From contig CALMVM010000640.1 of assembly GCA_937873255.1 (NCBI GenBank), positions 441-10,686 of the forward strand: DNA of 10,246 nt, read 5' to 3'. This document shows, piece after piece, positions 1-5,972 of the stretch. The DNA is from an uncultured Verrucomicrobiota bacterium (GTDB lineage Bacteria > Verrucomicrobiota > Verrucomicrobiia > Chthoniobacterales > SZAS-18). A program made the translations under genes and the position numbers. The notes beneath the pieces are model-generated. The model saw only the letters and a program-made list of their open reading frames with translations, did not search any database and was not told the DNA's origin. How positions within the stretch are numbered: the stretch's first letter is position 1; every line of letters begins with the position of its first letter.

Positions 1-2282
1 AGATGCTCAAGCGCCTGATGAAACGCGCGGACATCACCGAGATCATCAACGCCTGCGATGCAGGCCGCGAGGGCGAACTCATTTTTCGTCTGCTCGTCAA
101 GCTGGCCGGCGTCAAGAAGCCGATGCGCCGGTTGTGGCTCCAGTCGATGACCGCGGACGCCATCCGCACGGCGTTCGGCCGCCTGCGCACCGACGAGGAG
201 ATGATTCCCCTCGCCAAGGCGGCGTTCTGCCGGGCCGAAAGCGATTGGCTCGTCGGCATCAACGCCACCCGCGCGATGACCGCCTTCAACTCGAAGGCCG
301 GCGGCTTCCAGTTGACCCCGGTCGGCCGCGTGCAGACCCCCACCCTGGCCATCCTGGTCGAACGCGAGAAGAAAATCCGCGCGTTCAAGCCCCGGACGTA
401 CTTCGAGGTGTTCGGCGACTTCGCGGTGCAGAAGGGCAACTACATGGGCCGCTGGTTCGACGAGACCTTCCGCAAGGGCGCCGACGAGGACGCCCGGGCC
501 GAACGCCTCTGGGAACGCGAGAAGGCGGACGCCATCCGCGACAAATGCCTCGGCAAGGTCGGGACGGTCACCGAGGAAAAAAAGCCGACCAGCCAGGCGG
601 CCCCGCTGCTGTTCGATCTGACCAGCCTCCAGCGCGACGCGAACGGCCGCTTCGGTTTCAGCGCGCGGCGAACCCTCCAACTCGCCCAGCAGCTTTACGA
701 GAAGTTCAAGGTGCTGACTTACCCGCGCACCGACAGCCGGTATCTGCCGGAGGATTACCTCGCCACGGTGAAGGCGACGATGGGTAAATTCGTCGATCCC
801 AACCTCGCCAAGCACGCCGACAAGGCGATGGCGGCGGGTTGGGTGAAGTTCACCAAGAAGGTGTTCGACAACAGCAAGGTGTCCGATCACAACGCCATCA
901 TCCCCACCGGCGCGGAACCGAAGGGGCTCGACGAGGCGCAGCAAAAGATTTTCGACCTCGTCGCACGGCGTTTCATCGCGGTGTTTTACCCTCCCGCGCA
1001 GTTCGAGGTCACGACGCGCCTGACCCGGGTCGAAGGCGAGGTTTTCAAGACCGAGGGCCGGATCATCAAGGACCCCGGTTGGATGGCGGTCTACGGCCGG
1101 GAAGCCGCTGGCAGCGAAGCGGCCGACACCGACTTGGTCGAGATCACGCAGGGCGAACCCGCGCGTGCCGAGGAAGTCGAAGTGCGCGAAAACCAGACCC
1201 GCCCGCCGGCGCGCTACAACGAGTCCACCCTCCTCGCCACGATGGAAGGTGCGGGCAAGTTGATCGACGACGAGGAACTCCGCGCCGCCCTTAGTGCGAA
1301 GGGTCTCGGAACCCCGGCCACCCGGGCATCGATCATCGAAGGGCTGATCCTCGACGCTTATATCGCCCGCCAAGGGCGCGAACTTCATGCTACGGCGAAG
1401 GGAATCCAATTAATTTCGCTGCTCAACGGCATCGGCATCCAAGCGCGCTGCTCGCCCGAGATGACGGGCGAGTGGGAGGCGAAACTCAAGTCCATGGAAC
1501 AGGGCGGCGTCCAGCGCCGCGATTTTATGGCGCAGATTCGTGGCCTGACGGAGGACATCGTCAGCAAGGCGAAGAATTTCCAGGGCGACAGCGTCGAGGG
1601 CGACTTTGGCGAATTGGATGCTCCCTGCCCGAAGTGCGCCACCCGGCCGCTCAAGGAAGAATACCGCGTCTACAAGTGCTCGAATTGCGACTACGTATTG
1701 TGGAAATCGATGGCGGGACGCCAATTCGATCCGGAGGAGTTGAAGGCGCTCCTGACGACCGGGCGTATTGGGCCTTTGGAGGGGTTCCGCAGCAAGGAGG
1801 GCCGACCGTTCAACGCGCCGGTCAAATTGGGTGCGGAGGGCCGTCCGGAATTCGATTTCCCGGCCGCAGTTCCTGAGAACCACGATTTTTCCGGGCAGAC
1901 GCCGGTCCACGCCTGCACGGTTTGCAAGACAGGTCAGGTCTACGCAACCGAGGCTGATTTCGTGTGTGACCGCGCCATCGGCGCGGAGAAGGGCTGTGCG
2001 TTCCGCATGAAACGCATGATCCTCCAACGCGAGATTCCGCCCGACCAGGTTATCAAGATGCTCGAAACGGGCCGGACCGACCTCCTTCCGCGTTTCATCT
2101 CGAAGAAAGGCAGACCTTTCTCCGCGTATCTGAAACTCGACAAATTGGGCAAGGTCGGTTTCGAGTTCGAGCCGCGAGCTGCCGGGGATAAGAAAACCGG
2201 TGGGGCGAAACCTCGGACATCGGGTGCCAAGACCGGTGGTCGCGGCAAATCGGCGGGGCGCGGGGCGTCGCCCGCCCGCTAG
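1..2282 (+). CDS. topB: DNA topoisomerase III-type (type IA), 5' end cut by window
   Basis: Type IA topoisomerase, which cuts one DNA strand through a tyrosyl link, passes the other strand and reseals. The frame is open through base 1, so the ATG at 3 is internal and the start of the Toprim domain is missing. Numbering from that Met, the Toprim acidic motif is D19-A-G-R-E23-G-E25, the D-A-G-R-E variant common in TopB-like enzymes. The GRVQTPTLAILVERE stretch is typical of the family, and the catalytic tyrosine is Tyr240 in LTYPRTDS. The C-terminus carries two cysteine clusters (C542/C545/C559/C562 and C638/C641/C655/C665), each followed by a repeat with a GRxxxLxxFxSKxGRPF-like motif, as in topoisomerase C-terminal repeats. 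A Lys/Gly/Ala/Arg-rich tail from about residue 722 probably binds DNA. TopA-like function cannot be excluded without the N-terminus, but the active-site and C-terminal motifs favour TopB. It ends at TAG 2280-2282. Confidence 0.92.
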   Translation, partial: MLKRLMKRADITEIINACDAGREGELIFRLLVKLAGVKKPMRRLWLQSMTADAIRTAFGRLRTDEEMIPLAKAAFCRAESDWLVGINATRAMTAFNSKAGGFQLTPVGRVQTPTLAILVEREKKIRAFKPRTYFEVFGDFAVQKGNYMGRWFDETFRKGADEDARAERLWEREKADAIRDKCLGKVGTVTEEKKPTSQAAPLLFDLTSLQRDANGRFGFSARRTLQLAQQLYEKFKVLTYPRTDSRYLPEDYLATVKATMGKFVDPNLAKHADKAMAAGWVKFTKKVFDNSKVSDHNAIIPTGAEPKGLDEAQQKIFDLVARRFIAVFYPPAQFEVTTRLTRVEGEVFKTEGRIIKDPGWMAVYGREAAGSEAADTDLVEITQGEPARAEEVEVRENQTRPPARYNESTLLATMEGAGKLIDDEELRAALSAKGLGTPATRASIIEGLILDAYIARQGRELHATAKGIQLISLLNGIGIQARCSPEMTGEWEAKLKSMEQGGVQRRDFMAQIRGLTEDIVSKAKNFQGDSVEGDFGELDAPCPKCATRPLKEEYRVYKCSNCDYVLWKSMAGRQFDPEELKALLTTGRIGPLEGFRSKEGRPFNAPVKLGAEGRPEFDFPAAVPENHDFSGQTPVHACTVCKTGQVYATEADFVCDRAIGAEKGCAFRMKRMILQREIPPDQVIKMLETGRTDLLPRFISKKGRPFSAYLKLDKLGKVGFEFEPRAAGDKKTGGAKPRTSGAKTGGRGKSAGRGASPAR

Positions 2283-2310
2283 CCGGCCCACGGTCGAAAA
2301 GTCGGCCGGC
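2282..2310 (+). terminator. GC-rich hairpin after topB, no U-tract
   Basis: A 7-bp inverted repeat, GCCGGCC (2282-2288) and GGCCGGC (2304-2310), encloses a 15-nt loop and starts at the last base of the topB stop codon. No run of T follows, so it is not a canonical intrinsic terminator. Its position between the topB stop and the nrdR promoter makes a role in ending the topB transcript or protecting its 3' end plausible, but this is inference. Confidence 0.3.
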
Positions 2311-2324
2311 GGAGGCGTGGGGGA

Positions 2325-2352
2325 TTGACACCCCTACATCTTGTGTTAGCAC
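2325..2352 (+). promoter_or_regulatory. Predicted sigma-70-type promoter of nrdR
   Basis: A perfect TTGACA -35 box (2325-2330) is followed, after a 16-bp spacer, by TAGCAC (2347-2352), a weak -10 box preceded by an extended -10 TG (2344-2345). The start codon of nrdR is at 2376, so the leader would be only about 15-20 nt. The -35 box is convincing; the -10 assignment is less certain, and 17- or 18-bp spacings give no better hexamer. Confidence 0.5.
2331..2346 (+). promoter_or_regulatory. Candidate NrdR box inside the nrdR promoter
   Basis: CCCCTACATCTTGTGT matches the published NrdR-box consensus acaCwAtATaTwGwgt at 11 of 16 positions, including the core and the whole right half; the first three bases and two central ones mismatch. 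It exactly fills the spacer between the predicted -35 and -10 boxes, where a bound repressor would block RNA polymerase. NrdR boxes normally occur in pairs about three helical turns apart, and I see no second copy at that distance. Autoregulation is therefore a hypothesis. Confidence 0.35.
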
Positions 2353-2375
2353 TAGGGCACAGCCGCCCCCGATAG

Positions 2376-2864
2376 ATGCGATGCCCCAAATGCAAAAGTA
2401 TCGAGGATCGAGTGATCGATTCCCGACCGGTGAACCACTGTTCGGGAATCCGTCGGCGCCGCGTGTGCCTGAATTGCGAGTATCGCTTCACGACCTATGA
2501 GCAGATCGAACGCGCGGATCTGCTGGTGATCAAGCGAGACGGTCGTCACGAACCTTTCGACCGACACAAACTGAATGCCGGCATCGTCCGCGCGTGCGAG
2601 AAGCGACCCGTAAAGCTTGAAGACCTCGACCGTGCCGTCGAGGAGATCGTGCAGGAACTGGAAACCAACTACGGCCGTGAGGTCCATTCGCGCGAGATCG
2701 GGGCGAAGGTAATGGCCAAATTACACCAGATCGATGATGTGGCGTATGTCCGCTATGCCTCCGTTTACCGCCATTTTCAGGATGTGGGCGAATTCATCGA
2801 AGAGGTAAAAGCCTTGGAGCAAAAGCCGAAAGTCGATAGCCTCCAGCAGGATTTGTTTACTTGA
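2376..2864 (+). CDS. nrdR: Transcriptional repressor NrdR
   Basis: NrdR represses ribonucleotide reductase genes in response to ATP/dATP bound in its ATP-cone. The N-terminal zinc ribbon has C3, C6, C31 and C34, with the family hallmarks VIDSR and RRRR-V-C-L-N-C-xxRFTTYE. The ATP-cone runs from about residue 49 to 139 and begins VIKRDGRHEPFDRHKL, containing the nucleotide-binding KRDG (53-56). At 162 aa it is slightly longer than the usual 150 or so, the extra residues being a polar C-terminal tail ending QQDLFT. The ATG is certain because an in-frame TAG (2373-2375) directly precedes it and the zinc motif starts at codon 3. There is no visible Shine-Dalgarno site. No ribonucleotide reductase gene lies in the window. 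An uncharacterised gene follows after 40 bp and may share its transcript. Confidence 0.97.
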   Translation: MRCPKCKSIEDRVIDSRPVNHCSGIRRRRVCLNCEYRFTTYEQIERADLLVIKRDGRHEPFDRHKLNAGIVRACEKRPVKLEDLDRAVEEIVQELETNYGREVHSREIGAKVMAKLHQIDDVAYVRYASVYRHFQDVGEFIEEVKALEQKPKVDSLQQDLFT

Positions 2865-2904
2865 GCAAACCACGTAGAAAATCGCGTTACTTATTTGTCT
2901 CGAA

Positions 2905-3468
2905 ATGGTTGCGTTAAAGCAGGGACTACCGTTAATCCAGAACGACCAGGGGGTTGCGGTGACGTTCGAGAGTGATTGGCTGAAAGCCGCCGTGGACCGC
3001 GCTGCCCGAAAGGCGGGTTACGAGAGTTGGTGGTTGCTCGATGAGTTCAGTTCGGCGGTTTCGCAGTACCTGCGTCACGACTACACTCTGAACATCATCG
3101 AGTTGCCCAGCCTCGAACGGGTCGTCCGCGCCACCCTCCGGGACATCGGCTACCGGGAAATCGCCGTGCGGTTTCGCGCGGTGAACCCGTTCCAATGCAT
3201 GTCATTGGCGGAATGCGTGCGCGCGGCGGACCCGTGCCGGGAGACGACTTTCTTCAAACGTCTCGCGGAGCGAATCGCGCGTCTGCACGACGCCAAGGTG
3301 CAGCACTTTCATTTTCACGATTTGCACCTCTGCGCCCGGCGACTACTGGAAGACGAAAACGCCCAGCCGTGGGCCTATCCGTTGATGCGGGCACGCATCG
3401 TCGCCTTTGTCCGCACGAAGGTCGAGGCGCTGCCCTGGCGTTGGAAGATGCAATGCACCATTCGTTGA
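2905..3468 (+). CDS. Uncharacterised protein, possibly ATP-cone-like
   Basis: I do not recognise this 187-aa protein. Residues 24-92 are predicted helical and read like a degenerate ATP-cone: a helix with AAVDRAARKAG, a second helix ending SAVSQYL (50-56), an IIELPSLERVVRATL segment (64-78), then IGYREIAVRFR (81-91). The basic K-R-D-G-like nucleotide motif of NrdR is absent, so this resemblance is my inference only. Residues 134-143 contain a histidine cluster (H134, H136, H138, H141, then C143) that could bind metal or simply lie on one helix face. There is no signal peptide or membrane segment, so it is probably cytoplasmic. It begins 40 bp after nrdR and ends 4 bp before the HIT gene start, suggesting co-transcription with both. 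Codon use and GC-rich third positions match the neighbours, so it is very likely a real gene. Confidence 0.8.
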   Translation: MVALKQGLPLIQNDQGVAVTFESDWLKAAVDRAARKAGYESWWLLDEFSSAVSQYLRHDYTLNIIELPSLERVVRATLRDIGYREIAVRFRAVNPFQCMSLAECVRAADPCRETTFFKRLAERIARLHDAKVQHFHFHDLHLCARRLLEDENAQPWAYPLMRARIVAFVRTKVEALPWRWKMQCTIR

Positions 3469-3472
3469 TCCC

Positions 3473-3811
3473 GTGACCCTTTTTGAAAAGATCATCCGGC
3501 GCGAGATACCCGCGAAGATCGCGTTCGAGGACGCTGATGTGATCGCGATTCACGATGTGAATCCGCAAGCGCCGGTGCATATCCTCATCATCCCGAAGAG
3601 GGTGATCGCGCGAGTCGGAGACGCTGGCGCGTCGGACGCCGAACTCCTCGGAAAGCTGCTCGTGGCCTCCCCGCGAATTGCCCGGGACCTCGGTGTCTTC
3701 GAGACCGGCTATCGCCTCGTCATCAACCACGGACATGACGCCGGAGAGACCGTGCCGCATTTGCACGTGCATCTTCTCGGCGGCCGGCCGCTCGCATGGC
3801 CGCCAGGTTGA
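3473..3811 (+). CDS. HIT-family (HINT-type) nucleotide hydrolase
   Basis: Histidine-triad proteins of the HINT/PKCI branch hydrolyse adenosine phosphoramidates and other AMP conjugates. With a GTG start at 3473 the product is 112 aa, the usual length, and begins with the family's TLFEKIIRREIPAKI. Further hallmarks are the NPQAPVHILIIPK strand, the triad H96-x-H98-x-H100 in VPHLHVHLLGG, and the terminal GGRPLAWPPG. The catalytic nucleophile is expected to be the middle histidine, H98. The in-frame ATG 66 bases upstream would add 22 Arg-rich residues overlapping the previous gene, which family alignments do not need, so I prefer the GTG. It lies 4 bp after the upstream stop with no clear ribosome binding site, so translational coupling is likely. 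Confidence 0.93.
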   Translation: MTLFEKIIRREIPAKIAFEDADVIAIHDVNPQAPVHILIIPKRVIARVGDAGASDAELLGKLLVASPRIARDLGVFETGYRLVINHGHDAGETVPHLHVHLLGGRPLAWPPG

Positions 3812-3840
3812 GCGATCCTCCGGTGTTTTCGTGACTGCGG

Positions 3841-3859
3841 CCGGTCGTCGCGCGACCGG
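3841..3859 (+). repeat. GC-rich hairpin downstream of the HIT gene
   Basis: CCGGTCG (3841-3847) and CGACCGG (3853-3859) form a perfect 7-bp stem with a TCGCG loop, 29 bp after the HIT stop codon. A G-run rather than a T-run follows. It could end or stabilise the plus-strand transcript together with the next hairpin, but it is not a canonical terminator. Confidence 0.35.
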
Positions 3860-3885
3860 GGGCCGGGCAGCACCAACAAAAAGAA

Positions 3886-3915
3886 AACGGATCGGAGCAA
3901 ACACTCCGATCCGTT
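3886..3915 (-). terminator. Rho-independent terminator of the rpsR unit
   Basis: A perfect 12-bp inverted repeat, AACGGATCGGAG (3886-3897) and CTCCGATCCGTT (3904-3915), has a 6-nt loop. Read on the minus strand, the stem is followed by TTTTCTTTTTG, a good U-tract, so this terminates the dksA-like/rpmG/rpsR transcript 22 bp past the rpsR stop. On the plus strand it is followed by CAGGAT, so termination there would be weaker, although the hairpin also sits at the end of the convergent HIT unit. Confidence 0.88.
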
Positions 3916-3937
3916 CAGGATAGCCTGCGGGGCCGGA

Positions 3938-4177
3938 CTACTTCATCAACAGCACCGAGCGGCTCCGCTTGATCTCGCGCGTGATCTTGCGGTGCAAAAA
4001 GGCGGACATGCCGGTGACGCGGCGGGGCAGAATCTTGCCGCTCTCCGTCACGAACTTGCGCAACAGGTCCGGGTTTTTGTAATCGACGGCTTCCGGCGCG
4101 ATGTCCACGCGACGGCGCGGCATAATCCGGTTGGCGCGACGGAAGTTCGAACGACGCTGAGGTGTTTTGGGCTGCAT
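3938..4177 (-). CDS. rpsR: 30S ribosomal protein S18
   Basis: S18 sits on the platform of the small ribosomal subunit next to S6. The 79-aa product has the family core [25 protein letters not shown] followed by an [20 protein letters not shown] helix. The Arg-rich N-terminus carries no cysteine, so it is the zinc-independent form. The length is normal. The ATG (4175-4177) lies 2 bp after the rpmG stop, so the two are surely co-transcribed and probably translationally coupled. Only a weak GATAAG precedes the start. In many bacteria rpsR sits with rpsF and rplI; here it is instead paired with rpmG and a DksA-like gene. The unit ends at the 3886-3915 terminator. Confidence 0.97.
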   Translation of the reverse strand: MQPKTPQRRSNFRRANRIMPRRRVDIAPEAVDYKNPDLLRKFVTESGKILPRRVTGMSAFLHRKITREIKRSRSVLLMK

Positions 4178-4179
4178 AC

Positions 4180-4353
4180 TTATCGGGTTTCGCGGTGCAA
4201 GGTGTGGCGCTTCAAAAACGGATTGTACTTCTTCTTCTCAAGCCGACCCGGGGTGTTCGGGCTCTTTTTGTTGCGCGTGGACACGTAGCGCGAAGCCGGT
4301 TTTCCTTCGGCTTTCGCTTCGGTGCATTCGAGGGTGATGATATCTCGTGCCAT
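4180..4353 (-). CDS. rpmG: 50S ribosomal protein L33 (zinc-free type)
   Basis: This short gene encodes a 57-aa protein starting [14 protein letters not shown] and ending RHTLHRETR, from ATG at 4351-4353 to TAA at 4180-4182. The L33 signatures are the ITLECTE strand, [23 protein letters not shown] and KRHTLHRE. Zinc-binding L33 has two CxxC pairs; here only Cys10 remains, with Ala at the partner position and no cysteine in the second pair, so it should not bind zinc. L33 lies near the E-site of the large subunit. It is 27 bp downstream of the DksA-like gene and 2 bp upstream of rpsR. No Shine-Dalgarno site is visible; the leader before the ATG is AT-rich (ATTTTAGTTT). Confidence 0.95.
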   Translation of the reverse strand: MARDIITLECTEAKAEGKPASRYVSTRNKKSPNTPGRLEKKKYNPFLKRHTLHRETR

Positions 4354-4380
4354 AAACTAAAATTCGGGACGGTAAAGGGG

Positions 4381-5046
4381 CTATTCCTTGTTGTCGGGCG
4401 TGAATTCTTCTTCCTCGCTGTCCTCCTTCTCGTCGTCGGTCAGGCCGAAGAGAGAGGTGACGGATTGCCGGACGCGCTTGGCCTTGTTCTGGCGCTCGAT
4501 CTGCGACTGGCATTCGACGGTGAAACGGGTGAACGGGATCGCTTCCAGGCGTTCGTGGTTGATCGGCTTGCCCGACATCTCGCACGTTCCGTAGGTGCCG
4601 AGTTCGATCCGCTTGATCGCCTCGTCGATCTCGTAGAGCGCGTCCTGTTCCTGGGAAAGCAGGTTCAACGCGAAATCACGGTCGTACGCGTCGCTGCCGG
4701 CGTCGGCCTGATGCATGCCGAAAGCGCTCGCCTCGTTGCCATCGGCGCGCGCGCGCAGATTGTCCTGGGCCACTCCGTTCATGGAATCGAGCATCGCGTC
4801 GCGCAGGGCGAGGAGACGCTTCTTTTGCTTGCGCAGGAACGGCGCAAGCTTCGCGTCGGCTTCGTCCTCGTTTTTGGTCGAGCGCAGCAGGTAACTGGAA
4901 ACCGAGGCCGTCAGGTCCTGCGCGCTGGCGGCACGCACGGTGTGGCCGTTCCCCGACGCCGCCGGGGTCGGCTCGGTTTGCGCAGGAGCGGCCGGCTCGG
5001 CATCAGCAACCTTCTTCGACTTGGGGGCGGATTTGGGCTTGGGCAT
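4381..5046 (-). CDS. DksA/TraR-family regulator with incomplete zinc finger
   Basis: DksA/TraR proteins insert a coiled coil into the RNA polymerase secondary channel and, usually with ppGpp, adjust rRNA and ribosomal-protein promoters. Of 221 aa, the first 45 or so are a low-complexity Lys/Ala/Pro/Glu segment, followed by a helical hairpin (about 62-148). Its tip region contains DAGSDAYDRD (115-124), with acidic residues like the DksA tip. The globular end has GTYGTCEMSGKPI...RLEAIPFTRFTVECQ (150-180), exactly in register with the family's CxxC-x17-CxxC, but reads C155-x2-S158 and T176-x2-C179. Two of four zinc ligands are lost, so tight zinc binding is unlikely. The tail is acidic (Glu-rich, 205-221). 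It leads the unit dksA-like/rpmG/rpsR. The start ATG (5044-5046) has no Shine-Dalgarno site. Family membership is certain; DksA-equivalent function is not. Confidence 0.9.
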   Translation of the reverse strand: MPKPKSAPKSKKVADAEPAAPAQTEPTPAASGNGHTVRAASAQDLTASVSSYLLRSTKNEDEADAKLAPFLRKQKKRLLALRDAMLDSMNGVAQDNLRARADGNEASAFGMHQADAGSDAYDRDFALNLLSQEQDALYEIDEAIKRIELGTYGTCEMSGKPINHERLEAIPFTRFTVECQSQIERQNKAKRVRQSVTSLFGLTDDEKEDSEEEEFTPDNKE

Positions 5047-5102
5047 AAAGACTGCGGAAAAGAGAGCGGACTTGAGAGGGAACGCGGATTCTGGTGTGGG
5101 AA

Positions 5103-5138
5103 GGGGGGGTATTTACTGGCATTTCGCCCGGCGCGCAA
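5103..5138 (-). promoter_or_regulatory. Predicted promoter of the dksA-like/rpmG/rpsR unit with C7 discriminator
   Basis: On the minus strand TTGCGC (5138-5133) and TAAATA (5115-5110) are separated by exactly 17 bp, a good sigma-70-type layout (4/6 and 4/6 matches or better by position). Directly after the -10 box come seven C residues (5109-5103), so the whole discriminator, and perhaps the start site, is C. GC-rich discriminators are the known feature of promoters inhibited by ppGpp and DksA. The predicted leader to the ATG at 5046 is about 55 nt. It lies in the 110-bp gap after the upstream permease gene. Confidence 0.5.
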
Positions 5139-5156
5139 GGCACAAACTGCGTTTTT

Positions 5157-5951
5157 TCAAGAACTGGCGCTGGAGTAGCGCCGCAGGGCAAAAAGCCACA
5201 GGAACCGGCTCAAAATGAGCGACAAAACACAGGCGGACGCCAGTTGGAGCATGGGTCCGAGCGGCTGTGCTGAACTCCGGGCTAGGATACGCGCGGGCGT
5301 GTTGGCGACGACGATGACCGGGATCAGCCAACTGAAGATGAACTTGAACACTCCGGCGAACACCTGATCGGGGTAGCGGGCGATGCTCAGGAAGTTGAAA
5401 TACCCGTAGATGAGCCCCTGCGCGCGTACGATCCAGAAGCTCAGCGTCGCCAGCGTGAACATGATGGCGTAATGGATCGCGGCTCCGAGGAAAACGGCGG
5501 TCGCATAGCAACCGATTTGGAGAGCGTTCGGAACGACGCCCAACTTCCCCAACGAGAAAACGACGAACGCGACGCCGACGAGGGCGTTGACCAGATTATC
5601 CAACCCGAAGCGGTATGCGGACACCGCGAACTGCGTGTCCACCGGCAGGAGCAGCATGAGATCCATGCGGCCGGTCCGGACGAGTTCGGGCAGGTTTGCT
5701 AGATTCACGTAGAACACGGCCTGAAATACCTGGCTGATGATCTGATGGGTGCCGATCAGAAGCACAACCTCCCATTTGGACCAGTCGCCGATGTGTTCCG
5801 TGTGGAGGAACAGCACCTCCACGAAAACGATCTGACCAAAAAACCACAGGAGTTCGGTCACCAGCCATAGCAAAAAATTCGCTTTGAACGCCATTTCGCG
5901 GATCAGCGAATTGCGGAGCAAGAGGACATAGATCTGCCAGTATCGTTGCAT
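5157..5951 (-). CDS. ABC-2 type transporter permease (second of pair)
   Basis: This is an integral inner-membrane subunit of an ABC exporter. The 264-aa sequence has about six hydrophobic segments (roughly 25-50, 60-85, 115-140, 145-175, 200-218 and 235-256). It has the signature of the ABC-2 permease family often annotated DUF990/ABC2_membrane_6: VRTGRMDLMLLLPV (91-104), which resembles the R-x-G-x-L-D-x-L-L-x-x-P-V element, and ARYPDQVFAG...WLIPVIVVANTPA (191-220). It begins 21 bp after the first permease gene; the two are likely to form a heterodimer, as such adjacent pairs do. The cargo is unknown. No ATPase gene accompanies them here. The ATG is at 5949-5951; the best ribosome-binding candidate, GAGG, is 13 nt away, too far to be convincing. 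Confidence 0.9.
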   Translation of the reverse strand: MQRYWQIYVLLLRNSLIREMAFKANFLLWLVTELLWFFGQIVFVEVLFLHTEHIGDWSKWEVVLLIGTHQIISQVFQAVFYVNLANLPELVRTGRMDLMLLLPVDTQFAVSAYRFGLDNLVNALVGVAFVVFSLGKLGVVPNALQIGCYATAVFLGAAIHYAIMFTLATLSFWIVRAQGLIYGYFNFLSIARYPDQVFAGVFKFIFSWLIPVIVVANTPARILARSSAQPLGPMLQLASACVLSLILSRFLWLFALRRYSSASS

Positions 5952-5972
5952 TTGTGCAAGTTTGCCTCGGAC

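Noticed and set aside
1410..2291. Minus-strand open frame of 293 codons opposite topB
   Set aside because: The plus strand encodes the zinc-ribbon and repeat domains of the topoisomerase here; the minus translation is Arg-rich with no motif.
2328..2346. ACAC...GTGT inverted repeat of 19 bp in the nrdR promoter as the NrdR box itself
   Set aside because: The spacing is 3 bp too long for a 16-bp NrdR box; the better register is 2331-2346, whose left arm is imperfect.
2862..2904. Separate promoter for the 2905 gene (TTGAGC at 2862)
   Set aside because: No acceptable -10 hexamer at 16-18 bp; co-transcription with nrdR is simpler.
3407..3472. ATG at 3407 as the HIT gene start
   Set aside because: It would add 22 Arg-rich residues overlapping the previous gene; the family N-terminus TLFEKI begins right at the GTG at 3473.
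4162..5178. Plus-strand open frame of 338 codons
   Set aside because: It runs antisense to rpmG and the dksA-like gene, both clearly recognisable, and its translation (Val/Gly/Arg/Leu-rich) has no family signature. Such frames are expected opposite GC-rich genes.
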